Shown in pieces: positions 48,696 to 58,544 of a stretch of DNA of 64,000 nt (position 1 is its first letter; each line of letters opens with the position of its first letter). A model generated the notes under the pieces. It saw only the letters and a program-made list of their open reading frames with translations. It ran no database searches and was not told the origin of the DNA. A program made the translations under genes and the position numbers. The DNA is from Sphingomonas aquatilis (GTDB lineage Bacteria; Pseudomonadota; Alphaproteobacteria; Sphingomonadales; Sphingomonadaceae): NCBI RefSeq assembly GCF_014196115.1, contig NZ_JACIDB010000004.1, forward strand, positions 1-64,000, read 5' to 3'.

Positions 48696-49123
48696 TGCCG
48701 GGCCGCCAGTCGCCGGGGGATACCCTTGGCGGCTGGCTGTTGGCGAATGGCCTCGATGCATCGGACGGGCCGGGCGGCATCGCCGACGTGGCGCGGGTTC
48801 GCGCGCTGCTCGTGGCGGCGGCGCGTGAGGGCCGGGCGATGACCTACAGCGAAATCCTGGGCGCGCTGGGCCACCGCTTCACCCGGCCGAAGATGCGTGC
48901 GCTATGCGCCACGCTCGACCGGATCGATACGGATGGCGCGTTGGTCGGTGAACCGGGATTGGCGGTGCTGGTCGTCCGCCAGTCGGATGGCTTGCCGGGG
49001 CAGGGCTGGTGGATCGGCACAGCGGCGGACGCCGGCTACACGGGGCAGTGGACGGGACCGGATGCCGAGACGTTCGTCCGCGGGCGGCAGGGGGAGGCGT
49101 TCCGCTATTGGGGGCGAGGCTAG
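48695..49123 (+). CDS. Hypothetical protein downstream of ettA
   Basis: A 142-residue protein whose ATG shares a base with the ettA stop (TGATG), so it is co-translated. The N-terminal half is helical (GGIADVARVRALLVAAAREG, SEILGALGHRFTRPKMRAL) and the C-terminal half has GLAVLVVRQSDGLPGQGWW and GEAFRYWGRG. No signal peptide or known motif. I do not recognise the family; tight coupling to ettA is the only functional hint. Confidence 0.75.
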
Positions 49124-49692
49124 AGAGACGTCGTATCGATGGCGAGGCCCTCGATTGTCTCCGCGGTCACGCGCGCGCCGAACGGCGTCGTGCGGTGGTG
49201 ATCGTACCTATCGCTCTGCGCCGACCACAGTTGGTGGACGACGCGGTCATTGACGTTAACGATCCAATATTCCGGTATGCCAGCCCGCGCATAGATCAGC
49301 ACCTTTTGGCCCATATCGCGGTCCAGCGTCGATGATGCGACCTCCACGATCAGGCCCACGGATTCGACGGGGATCGGGCCGGCCCCATTCGGTTCTCGGG
49401 TCAGAACGATGTCGGGCAGCGGCATGTCGTGAGCCGAGAGCCGGATGCTAGCAGACATGGCGTGGAGATCGCTGCCGATCGTTTCCAGAACGCGTCGGAA
49501 GGCGTAATGCAGCTCGCCCGCGATCCGACCGTGCGGCCGATATTCCGCGTTCATGATGATGACGTCCCCATCGAGCAATTCGGTACGGTCGGTGCCAAAT
49601 ACGCCAGTCTCGTCGAGGCGCAGGAAGTCCTCGACGGTCAGTCGGTATTTGCCCGGCGGGGGACGGTGCTGCACGGTCATGTGATGATCCAT
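49120..49692 (-). CDS. Uma2-family (DUF820) endonuclease-like protein
   Basis: A 190-residue protein with a PD-(D/E)xK-like core: DRTELLDGDVIIMNAEYRPH, DMPLPDIVLTREPNG (Asp), GLIVEVASSTLDRDMGQKVL (ExA/S in place of a strict ExK, then Lys) and AGIPEYWIVNVNDRVVHQL. All are signatures of Uma2/DUF820. These proteins are frequent in cyanobacteria and patchy in other bacteria; function is unknown, possibly restriction or repair. Start ATG at 49692, or 49680. Its 3' end overlaps the plus-strand gene by four bases. Confidence 0.88.
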   Translation of the reverse strand: MDHHMTVQHRPPPGKYRLTVEDFLRLDETGVFGTDRTELLDGDVIIMNAEYRPHGRIAGELHYAFRRVLETIGSDLHAMSASIRLSAHDMPLPDIVLTREPNGAGPIPVESVGLIVEVASSTLDRDMGQKVLIYARAGIPEYWIVNVNDRVVHQLWSAQSDRYDHHRTTPFGARVTAETIEGLAIDTTSL

Positions 49693-49714
49693 CGCGTTGC
49701 CGCTGGCAGCAATA

Positions 49715-50500
49715 TCACCGCACCCGCTTGACGAACACCCCGTCGGGGCGGCGTTCCGACTGGAAGTTCGGCACCGCCTGGATCAGGTCGGACAGGCGCT
49801 GATAGCCGTAATTGCGGGTGTCGAAGCTGGACCGGTTGCCGGCGAGCTGCCCCATGGCGGACAGGCTGACATAGCCCTTTTCGTCCCGCTTTACCGATTG
49901 ATAGGCGTCGATCAGCAGCGCGATCAGTTCGGGATCGATCGGCTTCTTCACCCGCGGCGTACCGGCGATCGATGGGGGCAGCGAATCGCCGATCGGGACG
50001 TCGACGTTCGTCGGCTTGGGCGTCGTTGCGGTGGTGCCAGCGGTGGCTTCCGCCTTGGCATCGCTTACCAGCGCGCCGACGTCGATGAAGCGGGTACAGG
50101 CCTGTTTGAACGCCTCTGGCGTCTTGGCATTGCCGAAGCCGTAGACGGGAATGCCGTCCTGCCGGATGCGCATGGCGAGCGGCATGAAGTCGCTGTCCGA
50201 CGACATGATGCCGAACCCGCCGATCCGGCCGCGGAACAGCAGGTCCATGGCGTCGATCGTCATTTTCATGTCGGTGGCATTCTTGCCCTTGGTCAGGTCG
50301 AACTGCTGCTGCGGCTCGATGCCGTGCTTTACCGTCATGTCGCGCCAGCCCTTCAGTGCGGGCTTCGACCAATTGCCATAGACGCGGCGGATGTTCACCG
50401 TGCCGAGCTCGGCGAGCACGGTCAGCACGGGATCGATCGCGTGCCACGAGGCATTGTCGGCGTCGATCAGCAGGGCGATGTTACGGGTCGGCTCTTCCAT
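49715..50500 (-). CDS. NYN-domain (LabA/DUF88) putative ribonuclease with OST-HTH-like C-terminus
   Basis: A 261-residue protein. The N-terminal PIN-like NYN domain has IALLIDADNASWHAIDPVLT (first catalytic Asp pair), NATDMKMTIDAMDLLFRGRI and IMSSDSDFMPLAMRIRQDGI (the diagnostic SSDSDF). A linker rich in Thr/Pro follows, and the end (LIALLIDAYQSVKRDEKGYV, NYGYQRLSDLIQAVPNF) fits an OST-HTH/LOTUS RNA-binding module. Likely an RNase or RNA-binding regulator. ATG at 50500 chosen because the family starts just before the first Asp. Confidence 0.9.
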   Translation of the reverse strand: MEEPTRNIALLIDADNASWHAIDPVLTVLAELGTVNIRRVYGNWSKPALKGWRDMTVKHGIEPQQQFDLTKGKNATDMKMTIDAMDLLFRGRIGGFGIMSSDSDFMPLAMRIRQDGIPVYGFGNAKTPEAFKQACTRFIDVGALVSDAKAEATAGTTATTPKPTNVDVPIGDSLPPSIAGTPRVKKPIDPELIALLIDAYQSVKRDEKGYVSLSAMGQLAGNRSSFDTRNYGYQRLSDLIQAVPNFQSERRPDGVFVKRVR

Positions 50501-50666
50501 GCGCGCGAGCCTTGCGGGGCGGGGCGGCGGGGTCAACCGCTATTGCGGGTAGCCTGCGGGAAACGACCTTCGCCCGATGGCGCGCAGCCTGTCGAAGAGT
50601 ACGCGCCATCGGGCTGGGCCCAACCGTCGCCGGGGTGCGGGATGTTCGAGGCGTGTCGATCGCCGC

Positions 50667-50909
50667 CTAGCGGTTCGGCCCGCGATCGGCGGGCCGCGCC
50701 TGACGGTGGTCGATGTCGTCCTGCTTGGTCACGCGGTCATGGCCTTCGGGATCGTCGATCGCGCGCGTCAGGTCGTCCTGGCTGCCGACGTCCTGCGCCA
50801 GTGCGCCGCCCGCCGATCCGGCGTCGGCCTCGCCCGCCGGGATCATGCCCTCGATCAGGTCGCGATCGTCGGTGTCGCGTGCGGTGTCGGTCCGGGGATT
50901 GTCTGCCAT
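50667..50909 (-). CDS. Small acidic hypothetical protein
   Basis: An 80-residue hydrophilic protein (MADNPRTDTARDTDDRDLIE, then EADAGSAGGALAQDVGSQDD). It is very rich in Asp, Arg and Gly, with no hydrophobic core, so it is probably disordered. Short charged proteins of this type are common in sphingomonads, but their role is not known to me. AGGAG lies upstream of the ATG. It may share a transcript with greB, which ends 49 bp upstream of its start. Confidence 0.6.
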   Translation of the reverse strand: MADNPRTDTARDTDDRDLIEGMIPAGEADAGSAGGALAQDVGSQDDLTRAIDDPEGHDRVTKQDDIDHRQARPADRGPNR

Positions 50910-50958
50910 GTCTGCTCTCCTGTGATGACTTCAACGGGGGAGCAGCGGCCAACGTTCC

Positions 50959-51444
50959 TCACTCTGCCGGGTACGTAACGGCAATCACCTCATATTCCTT
51001 TTCGCCCGCGGGCAGTAGCACGCGGCGCAGGTCGCCCACCGTCGCCCCGCGCAGCGCCCGTGCGATGGGCGCGTTCCAGCCGACGCGACCGGCACCTGCT
51101 TCCGCCTCGTCGTCGCCCACCAGGGTCAGCACGCGTTTATTGTCGTCCTCGTCGGCGATCGTCACGGTCGCGCCGAACCACACACGGCTGCGGTCTTCGG
51201 CGCGGGCCGGGTCGATCACCTTTGCCGCCTTCATCCGCTTTGCCAGCCAGCCCAGCCGCCGGTCGATCTCGCGCAGCCGCTTGCGGCCGTAGATATAGTC
51301 GCCGTTCTCCGAGCGATCGCCGTTGCCCGCCGCCCAGGCGATCGTCTCGACCAGCGCCGGGCGTTCGGTCGCGAACAGTCGGTCATACTCGCCGCGCAGG
51401 GCCGCATAGCCGGCGGGCGTGATGTAATTGGGGCGCTGTTCCAT
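50959..51444 (-). CDS. greB: Transcription elongation factor GreB
   Basis: A 161-residue GreA/GreB protein that rescues backtracked RNA polymerase by stimulating transcript cleavage. The N-terminal coiled coil has ITPAGYAALRGEYDRLFATE and the acidic tip NGDRSENGDYIYGRKRLREI (conserved Asp and Glu). The C-terminal domain includes KVIDPARAEDRSRVWFGATV and VGWNAPIARALRGATVGD. Tip sequence and IDPA motif favour GreB over GreA. Start ATG at 51444, five bases after the slt stop. Confidence 0.94.
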   Translation of the reverse strand: MEQRPNYITPAGYAALRGEYDRLFATERPALVETIAWAAGNGDRSENGDYIYGRKRLREIDRRLGWLAKRMKAAKVIDPARAEDRSRVWFGATVTIADEDDNKRVLTLVGDDEAEAGAGRVGWNAPIARALRGATVGDLRRVLLPAGEKEYEVIAVTYPAE

Positions 51445-51449
51445 GCCGC

Positions 51450-53474
51450 TCAGCCCGGCCGTCCCTTGCCCAGATACCAACTGAGGTTGGCAGGCCCCCT
51501 GGACTTGGCATGCGCCGGGCTCATCAGGTCGTAGACGACGGCATTTTCCAGCACGCGCTGCACATAATTGCGGGTTTCCTGATACGGGATCGCCTCGATC
51601 CAGTCGACCATGTCGACCGCGCCCGAGCGGGGGTCGCCATTGGCGCGCAGCCATTTGTTCACGTTGCCGCCGCCCGCGTTATAGGCGGCGATGGCGAGCG
51701 GATAGCTGCCGTAATTGGCGAAGACGCGCTGGAAATAGCTCGATCCCAGCATGATCGACATATTGGGGTCGGTGGTCAGCGATGCCTGATTGTAGGCGAG
51801 GCCGATCTTCCCGGATTGCTCGCGTGCGGTCGCCGGCATCAGCTGCATCAGGCCGCGCGCGCCGGCGTGGCTCACCGCGGCGCGATCGAACTGGCTTTCC
51901 TGGCGGGAGATGGCGTGGATCAGCGTCCAATTGTCCTCATAGCCCGCAGGCACGCTCACCGTCGGGAAACCGGTCGCGGAATAATCGCTCAAGCCGTTCT
52001 GCATCGCGCTCCGCCCGACCATCACGCCGAGATCCGGCCGCCCGATCTGGCGAGACAGGTCGGCGGCGAGCACGTGGTCGGTATCGGTCGTCGCATCCGC
52101 AGCGATCTGACGGACGAAGGCAGTCTGATCCTGATACTGGCCGATCATGCCCAGGAAACGCGCGGCGCGCACCGTCTCGCGGTCCGCGAACGCCTGTCGC
52201 ACCGCAGGCGCCACGGCGAGTGCGGGGACGGCGGGCGGCGCCGTCAGCGGCCGACCCGTCCGCTCCAGCGCCAATTGCCCGTAGAATTGGTCGCGATAGC
52301 CTGCAGCCCGGGCGTAATAGCCTGCTGCCTCCGCCGACTTGCCCGCCGCCTCCGCGGCACGGCCTGCCCAATAGAAGCCCTTGGCCCGCGTCTGCGGCGA
52401 CTGGCTGCCACGGCCGTAGCGTTCGAACATCACCATCGCATCCGCCGGCCGCGACAGCTGCTTCAGCGCGACCTGCCCGGCGAGCCAAGCGAGGCTCGTG
52501 TAATCGTCGCGTTCGCCATAGGGCTTGGTCGATACGTCGGTGCCCGCCGGATAGGCATCGTCGATCTGCCGCGCGATGTCATAGGCGAGCTGATATTGAT
52601 TGTCGGCGTTGGCGGCACGGGCGTTGGTCAGCAGCACCTCATACCATTTTTCGACATTGCCCGGCCGGCTGGCGAGGCTGCGCGGCCGCGCGAGCCAGGA
52701 GCGCGCCGTGGGAGAAGCGCCAGCACCCCGCAGATAACTGGCCCGGTCGGCGATATAGCCCGGATCGCTCGCAAACTGGTCCTGCGTCGTCATCGCCAGA
52801 GTCGCGGCATTGGCCGCATTGCTGCGGAAGGCGAGCCGCGCCTCGAACGCCGGACGCTCCGCGGGGCTGGTGAAGCCGATCTGCCGCGCGGCGACGCCGG
52901 TTGCATTCTGCCACAATAACGCGTCCATCCGCGCGTCCTGATCGTCGGGCGTCAACGCGCTGCCGAAGCCCGACAGCACCGCCGCTTCATCGTCCGCGGA
53001 CAGCGCGCCCTTGCGCCACGCGGCGCGGGCGGCGGCCTGCGCTTCTGCCGTTCGGCCGAGCGACTGCAGGGCGCGCGCTTGGGCGACGAGGCCGGTGGCG
53101 GTCAGCGGCGGGAAGCGGGTGAAGAAGGCCACGACGCCGGTCGGGCTGGCGGTCGCCGCCTTACGCTCGGCGGCGCGGCGGTTCGCCGCTTCGTTCGGCC
53201 AGCCGGGATGCGCCATCAGGAAGCCGGCATAGCTGTCGAACGGAAAGGCGTCGGTCTGGCCGATCGACTTCCACTGCGCCAGAGCGGCGGCGATCGCCCC
53301 GTCTGCCGGGGTCTGCGGCGCCTGCGGCGACATGTTCGCCATCTGGGTGCGATAGCGGTCGAGCGCGTCGGGCACCGACGCGGACGGGGTCGTCTGCCCG
53401 TCTTGTTGCGGCGCGGCGGAAACACCGGCGAGAGTGGCGAGGAGCAAGCTGACGGGCAGGGTGGCGGAGTGCAT
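51450..53474 (-). CDS. slt: Soluble lytic murein transglycosylase (Slt70-like)
   Basis: A 674-residue periplasmic enzyme that cleaves glycan strands with anhydroMurNAc formation. Signal peptide at residues 1-20 (MHSATLPVSLLLATLAGVSA), a long helical superhelix (KGFYWAGRAAEAAGKSAEAA type repeats), then the SLT domain with the catalytic Glu in IHAISRQESQFDRAAVSHAG, RGLMQLMPATA, and YPLAIAAYNAGGGNVNKWLR. The C-terminal QETRNYVQRVLENAVVY is also typical. ATG at 53474; a longer frame lacks a signal peptide. Divergent from dapA. Confidence 0.94.
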   Translation of the reverse strand: MHSATLPVSLLLATLAGVSAAPQQDGQTTPSASVPDALDRYRTQMANMSPQAPQTPADGAIAAALAQWKSIGQTDAFPFDSYAGFLMAHPGWPNEAANRRAAERKAATASPTGVVAFFTRFPPLTATGLVAQARALQSLGRTAEAQAAARAAWRKGALSADDEAAVLSGFGSALTPDDQDARMDALLWQNATGVAARQIGFTSPAERPAFEARLAFRSNAANAATLAMTTQDQFASDPGYIADRASYLRGAGASPTARSWLARPRSLASRPGNVEKWYEVLLTNARAANADNQYQLAYDIARQIDDAYPAGTDVSTKPYGERDDYTSLAWLAGQVALKQLSRPADAMVMFERYGRGSQSPQTRAKGFYWAGRAAEAAGKSAEAAGYYARAAGYRDQFYGQLALERTGRPLTAPPAVPALAVAPAVRQAFADRETVRAARFLGMIGQYQDQTAFVRQIAADATTDTDHVLAADLSRQIGRPDLGVMVGRSAMQNGLSDYSATGFPTVSVPAGYEDNWTLIHAISRQESQFDRAAVSHAGARGLMQLMPATAREQSGKIGLAYNQASLTTDPNMSIMLGSSYFQRVFANYGSYPLAIAAYNAGGGNVNKWLRANGDPRSGAVDMVDWIEAIPYQETRNYVQRVLENAVVYDLMSPAHAKSRGPANLSWYLGKGRPG

Positions 53475-53553
53475 GTGGACATCATAGGGCCTGCGCCCGT
53501 ATCTGTCCTGAACGAAACGCTGCATCGGACGCAGCAGGAGCGCGCATTACCTC

Positions 53554-54438
53554 ATGTTTTCAGGTTCGATTCCCGCCCTCGTCACGCCCTTCACCGATGG
53601 CGGCCAGTTCGACGAGGCCGCCTATCGCGCGCTGGTCGACTGGCAGATCGCCGAGGGCTCATCGGCGCTCGTGCCCTGCGGCACCACGGGCGAGGCGGCA
53701 ACGCTGACCGCCGAGGAGCATTTTCACATCGTCGGCGTCTGCGTCGACCAGACCGCGGGCCGGGTGCCGGTGATCGCGGGCGCCGGATCGAACGACACGG
53801 TGGTCGCTGCCGCCAATATCGCGCGCGCGAAACAGGCGGGCGCCGATGCCGCATTGATGGTCCCGCCCTATTACAACCGCCCGAGCCAGGAGGGCATCTA
53901 CCAGCATTTTGCGAAGCTGGCGGAGACGGCCGAGCTGCCGATCGTCCTCTACAACGTCCCCGGCCGTACCGTCACCGACATTCAGCCGGCCACGATGGCG
54001 CGGATCGTCAAAGCTTTCCCGCAGGTGTTCGTCGCGGTGAAGGACGCCAGCGGCGCCATCGCCCGTGTGTCGGCCCATCGCGAAGGTTGCGGCCCGGACT
54101 TCGTCCAGCTGTCCGGCAACGACGATATGGCGCTCGCCTTCAACGCGATGGGGGGCAGGGGCTGCATCAGCGTGTCCGCCAATGTCGCCCCGCGTTTGTG
54201 CGCCGCGTTTCAGGCGGCGTGCCAGTCGGGCGATTATGCCAACGCGCTGGCGTTGCAGGACCGCCTGTGGCCGCTTCACGATGCACTGTTCACCGATGCC
54301 TCACCCGGGCCGGTGAAATACGCGATGACCCGCGTCCGTCCCGACTTCCCCACGGGGTTGCGCCTGCCGATGACCTGGCCGTCCGAGGCTTCGCGGTCTG
54401 CGGTGGACGCGGCGCTGGCGCATGCGGGGCTGATTTAA
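53554..54438 (+). CDS. dapA: 4-hydroxy-tetrahydrodipicolinate synthase
   Basis: A 294-residue TIM-barrel aldolase at the first step of the lysine/diaminopimelate branch. It has GSIPALVTPFTDGGQFDEAA, VPCGTTGEAATLTAEEHF, the active-site Tyr region IVLYNVPGRTVTDIQP and the Schiff-base Lys163 in FVAVKDASGAIARV. Length is normal. The product feeds peptidoglycan and lysine synthesis. It is divergent from slt and followed by unrelated genes. Confidence 0.96.
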   Translation: MFSGSIPALVTPFTDGGQFDEAAYRALVDWQIAEGSSALVPCGTTGEAATLTAEEHFHIVGVCVDQTAGRVPVIAGAGSNDTVVAAANIARAKQAGADAALMVPPYYNRPSQEGIYQHFAKLAETAELPIVLYNVPGRTVTDIQPATMARIVKAFPQVFVAVKDASGAIARVSAHREGCGPDFVQLSGNDDMALAFNAMGGRGCISVSANVAPRLCAAFQAACQSGDYANALALQDRLWPLHDALFTDASPGPVKYAMTRVRPDFPTGLRLPMTWPSEASRSAVDAALAHAGLI

Positions 54439-54518
54439 ACGCCAGAGGTTTGTAGAGGAGGTTCTTGCGATCACCCGTGCAATAGACGATCATCTCAGCA
54501 GTGGGAGGACCGGCTGTT

Positions 54519-55064
54519 ATGCGAGGTTTTGCGAACCTTTTTAATTTTCGTGGTCGTGACACCAGGGCGCAATTCTGGCCTTATGCCGGCATTGTCGTCT
54601 GTTTGATGATGGCGGCTATGATGGTCGTCATGATGCCGCCGATACTGTCCAGCATGGAACGGATGCAGCGATTTGCAAACGAGCATCCCGACCTTGCCCA
54701 GGTCACTCAGGCTGGAGCTGGCTACGCTATTCGCGTCGAGGGTTATCATCCGGAGCTAATGCCAGATTTCGGTAACCTATTGTGGGGCATAGCACTGGTA
54801 ACGGCGATGGGCGTTGCGCTGCTGGCCGCCGCAGTGGCGCGGAGGCTGCGTGACGCCGGTGTCGCTCCCATGTTGGGTGTACTACCTGTGCCGTTCCTGT
54901 TCCTCGGAATTGGAGCGATGTCGCGGGTTTTTGCGGCGACCGATTCCGCCATGGGGTGGTTCATGCTGCTGTTCGTCAATAACCTGCTATATCTCGGCTC
55001 ACTGGTGGTATTGATCGTGCTGCTATGCCGCCCCAGCCGAACATCCGCGTCGATGGAACGGTAA
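54519..55064 (+). CDS. DUF805-family membrane protein
   Basis: A 181-residue membrane protein with four hydrophobic segments. The N-terminal [20 protein letters not shown] is the DUF805 signature (F-x-G-R-x-x-R-x-x-[FY]-W), and [15 protein letters not shown] is the second conserved motif. A spaced GGGAGG precedes the ATG at 54519. A periplasmic insert of about 35 residues lies between helices 1 and 2. The coding sequence looks less GC-rich than its neighbours. No function is established for the family. Confidence 0.85.
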   Translation: MRGFANLFNFRGRDTRAQFWPYAGIVVCLMMAAMMVVMMPPILSSMERMQRFANEHPDLAQVTQAGAGYAIRVEGYHPELMPDFGNLLWGIALVTAMGVALLAAAVARRLRDAGVAPMLGVLPVPFLFLGIGAMSRVFAATDSAMGWFMLLFVNNLLYLGSLVVLIVLLCRPSRTSASMER

Positions 55065-55105
55065 GGCGCTTCCCTCCGACCCCGCCACTCCCTACATCGC
55101 CCCCA

Positions 55106-55588
55106 ATGTCGCGTCCCAAGCCCGCCACCTTCGACAAGAAGAAGATCGTCGCCGAGAACCGCAAGGCGCGGTTCGAATACAGTATCGATACCGTCTATGA
55201 GGCGGGGATCGCGCTCACCGGCACCGAGGTGAAATCCCTGCGCTTCGGCGAGGGCAGCATTGGCGAAAGCTATGCCGAGGTGCGTGACGGGCAGGTGTGG
55301 CTGGTCAACGCCAACGTCCCCGAATTCAGCCACGGCAACCGCTTCAATCATGAGGCCAAGCGACCGCGTAAATTGCTGCTTCACGAACGCGAGATAAACA
55401 AGCTCCACGGCGCCGTCGCGCGTGAGGGCATGACCCTCGTGCCGCTCAGCGTGTATTTCAACGGGCGCGGCCGCGCCAAGGTGGAACTGGCGCTCGCCAA
55501 GGGGCGCAAGGATCACGACAAGCGCGCCGCGATCAAGGAGCGGGAATGGAAGCGGGAAGCCGGACGTATCATGCGCGATCGCGGCTGA
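55106..55588 (+). CDS. smpB: SsrA-binding protein SmpB
   Basis: A 160-residue tmRNA-binding protein needed for trans-translation. It has [40 protein letters not shown] (the most conserved region), [20 protein letters not shown] and the basic tail [23 protein letters not shown] at 55106 is the normal start. Followed 20 bp later by a DUF2062 gene. Confidence 0.97.
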   Translation: MSRPKPATFDKKKIVAENRKARFEYSIDTVYEAGIALTGTEVKSLRFGEGSIGESYAEVRDGQVWLVNANVPEFSHGNRFNHEAKRPRKLLLHEREINKLHGAVAREGMTLVPLSVYFNGRGRAKVELALAKGRKDHDKRAAIKEREWKREAGRIMRDRG

Positions 55589-55608
55589 GCCCGGCGGGGC
55601 GCCCCGGC

Positions 55609-56172
55609 ATGATGCACAAGACGTTCGGCTGGTTGCGCGCCAATATGCCGACGCGCGAATCGATGGAATCGAACCGGCTGCTGCGCCCGGTCGCGCATCG
55701 CGTGATGGAGCCGGGCCTGTGGCGATTCAACCGCCGCTCCGTGCCGCGCGGCGTCGCGCTGGGCATGGTGGCAGGATTCCTGTTCCCGGTCGCGCAGATC
55801 GCCATTGCCGCGCTGTTCGCGCTGCCGTTCCGCGCCAACGTGCCGGTCGCCGCGCTGACGACCTTCATCACCAACCCCTTCACCACGCCGTTTTTGTGGT
55901 TCCTCGCCTATAAGATCGGCAGCTGGATCCTGCACAGCGACGCACCCGCCATCGCCCAGCCCGCGGCGGAGGCGACCGGATGGCTTCAGACGATCACCGG
56001 CGCCTTCCACTGGCTATGGGCGCAGGGCCCGGCGTTCGGCCTAGGCCTCATCGTTCTGACCAGCCTGTGCGCGGTCGTCGGCTATGCTGCGACGGCGCTC
56101 GGCTGGCGTCTGTGGATCGCACGCAAGTGGCGGCATCGCCATGCGCATAGTCACAGCGGAAACCATATTTGA
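55609..56172 (+). CDS. DUF2062 membrane protein
   Basis: A 187-residue inner-membrane protein. The family signature is in SVPRGVALGMVAGFLFPVAQ, then FRANVPVAALTTFITNPFTT and PFLWFLAYKIGSWIL. About three hydrophobic segments and a His/Arg-rich C-terminus (WRHRHAHSHSGNH). Function of DUF2062 is unknown. An ATGATG start gives two possible initiations (55609 or 55612). Co-oriented with smpB. Confidence 0.88.
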   Translation: MMHKTFGWLRANMPTRESMESNRLLRPVAHRVMEPGLWRFNRRSVPRGVALGMVAGFLFPVAQIAIAALFALPFRANVPVAALTTFITNPFTTPFLWFLAYKIGSWILHSDAPAIAQPAAEATGWLQTITGAFHWLWAQGPAFGLGLIVLTSLCAVVGYAATALGWRLWIARKWRHRHAHSHSGNHI

Positions 56173-56247
56173 CGAGGCGTTTTAACTGGTTACAACACTG
56201 CCCATCGTGAGTCTGCCAATCCCGGCTTCGCTCACCAGGGACCTTCG

Positions 56248-58311
56248 ATGCGCAAACCGGTTATCGCCGCTCTCCTGCTCGCCTCCGCTGCATCCGGCGT
56301 AGTCTACGCCCAAAGCACTCGCCCGACCGCAACCACCACGCCCGCCGCCGCCGGCAAGCCGCAGCTCGGCAGCTTCGGCGTCGACCTGACCGCGATGGAC
56401 AAGAGCGTCGCGCCGGGCGACGACTTCTACAATTACGTCAACGGCGCCTGGATGGCCCGCACCGAGATCCCGGCTGACCGGTCGAGCTGGGGCGGCTTCG
56501 CGATCCTGCGCAACCTGTCCGACGAACGCACCCGCAAGGTGATCGAAGACGCCGCCGCCAATCCCGGCAGCGACCCCGTCACCGCCAAGATCGGCGATAC
56601 CTATGCGAGCTTCATGGACGCGGCCGCGATCGAAAAGGCCGGTGCCACGCCGCTGAAGCCCTATCTCGCGAAGATCGCCGCAATCAATTCGCAGACCGAT
56701 CTCGCCCGCGCCTTCGGCGACGCGACGCGCCACGGCATCGATGTGCCGATCGGCGCCGGTGTGCAGCAGGACCTGAAGGATAACACCGTCTATGCCGTCT
56801 ACGTCGGCCAGGGCGGTCTGGGCCTGCCGGACAAGGACTATTACCTCAAGGATGATCCCAAGTTCGCCGAGGCGCGGACCAAGTACGTCACCTATATCGC
56901 CGACATGATGCGCATGGCGGGCCAGCCCGACCCGCAGGGTGCGGCGCAGCGCATCTACGACCTGGAAAAGCAGATCGCGCAGGTCCATTGGGATCGCGCC
57001 GAGCTGCGCCAGGTGGAAAAGGGTTACAACCCGATGCCGGTCGCGCAGCTCGCCACCGCCATGCCCGGCTTCGATTGGAAGGCGATGCTCGATGCGCAGG
57101 GCCTGGCCAATCAGAGCCGTGTGATCGTTGGCCAGCCGTCGGCGCAGGCGGGCACCGCCAAGATCGTCGCCGCCACGCCGCTGCCGGTGTGGAAGGAATA
57201 TCTGGCGTTCCACACGATCTCGAACGCCGCGCCTTTGCTGTCGTCGAACTTCGTCAATACGCAGTTCGCCTTCTACGGCACGACGCTGAACGGCACGCCG
57301 CAGCTGAAGGACCGCTGGAAGCGCGGTGTCGACCTCGTCAACGGCAGCCTGGGTGAAGCGGTCGGCCAGGTCTACGTCCAGAAGTATTTCCCGCCCGAAT
57401 CGAAGGCCAAGGCCGACGAACTGGTCCGCAATCTGATTTCGGCAATGGACAAGCGCCTCAACAATCTCACCTGGATGGCGCCCGAGACGAAGCTGAAGGC
57501 GCGTGCCAAGCTCGCCGCCTTCACGCCCAAGATCGGCTATCCCGACAAGTTCCGCGATTACACGTCGCTGAAGGTCGTGAAGGGTGACGTGCTCGGCAAC
57601 GCCGATCGCGTGGCGGAGTTCGAATACAATCGCCAGCTCAACAAGATCGGCAAGCCGGTCGACCGCAGCGAATGGTTCATGACGCCGCAGACGGTGAACG
57701 CTTATGCCAACCCGCTGATGAACGAGGTCGTCTTCCCGGCCGCGATCCTGCAGCCGCCGTTCTTCGATCCCAACGCCGATCCGGCGGTGAACTATGGCGC
57801 GATCGGCGCGGTGATCGGCCACGAGCTGAGCCACCACTTCGACGACCAGGGCCGCAAATTCGATCCCAAGGGCAATTTCTCCGACTGGTGGACGCCGCAG
57901 GACGTCGCGCGCTTCAACGCGCTGACCGACAAGGTCGTCGCGCAGTACGGCGCCTATGAGCCGATCCCGGGCACGCACGTGAACGGCAAGCTGACGCTGG
58001 GCGAGAATATGGCCGACCTTGCCGGCATCAACGTCGCCTATGACGCGTACAAGCTGTCGCTGAAGGGCAAGCAGGCGCCCGTCATCGACGGTTATACCGG
58101 CGACCAGCGCTTCTTCATGGGCTTCGGCCAGGTCTGGCAAACCAAGGCGCGCGAGGCCTCGATCAAGAACCAGCTGACCACCGACCCGCATACGCCGGGC
58201 CAGTGGCGCGCCTATGTCGTTCGCAACCTCGACGCCTGGTATCCGGCGTTCAACGTAAAGCCGGGCCAGAAATTCTATCTGGCCCCCGCCGATCGCATCA
58301 AGATCTGGTGA
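56248..58311 (+). CDS. M13-family (neprilysin-like) zinc metallopeptidase, copy 1
   Basis: A 687-residue exported endopeptidase. Signal peptide at residues 1-22 (AALLLASAASGVVYA). The family start motif is SVAPGDDFYNYVNGAWMART. NAYANPLMNEVVFPAAILQP and the zinc motif HELSHHFDDQG (His525, Glu526, His529) with GENMADLAG (Glu586) form the active site. The closing VRNLDAWYPAFNVKPGQKFY is typical. It acts on periplasmic peptides. It is a tandem paralogue of the next gene. Confidence 0.95.
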   Translation: MRKPVIAALLLASAASGVVYAQSTRPTATTTPAAAGKPQLGSFGVDLTAMDKSVAPGDDFYNYVNGAWMARTEIPADRSSWGGFAILRNLSDERTRKVIEDAAANPGSDPVTAKIGDTYASFMDAAAIEKAGATPLKPYLAKIAAINSQTDLARAFGDATRHGIDVPIGAGVQQDLKDNTVYAVYVGQGGLGLPDKDYYLKDDPKFAEARTKYVTYIADMMRMAGQPDPQGAAQRIYDLEKQIAQVHWDRAELRQVEKGYNPMPVAQLATAMPGFDWKAMLDAQGLANQSRVIVGQPSAQAGTAKIVAATPLPVWKEYLAFHTISNAAPLLSSNFVNTQFAFYGTTLNGTPQLKDRWKRGVDLVNGSLGEAVGQVYVQKYFPPESKAKADELVRNLISAMDKRLNNLTWMAPETKLKARAKLAAFTPKIGYPDKFRDYTSLKVVKGDVLGNADRVAEFEYNRQLNKIGKPVDRSEWFMTPQTVNAYANPLMNEVVFPAAILQPPFFDPNADPAVNYGAIGAVIGHELSHHFDDQGRKFDPKGNFSDWWTPQDVARFNALTDKVVAQYGAYEPIPGTHVNGKLTLGENMADLAGINVAYDAYKLSLKGKQAPVIDGYTGDQRFFMGFGQVWQTKAREASIKNQLTTDPHTPGQWRAYVVRNLDAWYPAFNVKPGQKFYLAPADRIKIW

Positions 58312-58323
58312 TCCTGCCGCCGC

Positions 58324-58358
58324 CGCCCGCGACCACCCGCGGGCGACGGTTTTGTTTT
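58324..58358 (+). terminator. Intrinsic terminator after the first M13 gene
   Basis: The stem CGCCCGCG-ACCACC-CGCGGGCG is followed by ACGGTTTTGTTTT on the plus strand. Confidence 0.8.
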
Positions 58359-58397
58359 GGCACGAACCTGCGTTAGCTCTATCACCCTCCTAACCAC

Positions 58398-58488
58398 CCG
58401 TTCGCCCTGAGCCTGTCGAAGGGCGGGGTGCCCCACTCGGGCGCTTTGCCCGCGGAGAGCCGCCCTTCGACAGGCTCAGGGCGAACGG
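58398..58488. repeat. REP-like palindromic repeat, family A copy 2 (between M13 genes)
   Basis: Both arms are of the GCCCT/AGGGC type: CCGTTCGCCCTGAGCCTGTC in one direction and its match in reverse complement ending at 58488. Lies between two tandem paralogues. Confidence 0.85.
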
Positions 58489-58544
58489 AATGAGACGTAC
58501 TCGGTCGTGATCTGTACAGCAGACCGACCCATCGGGGAGAGACC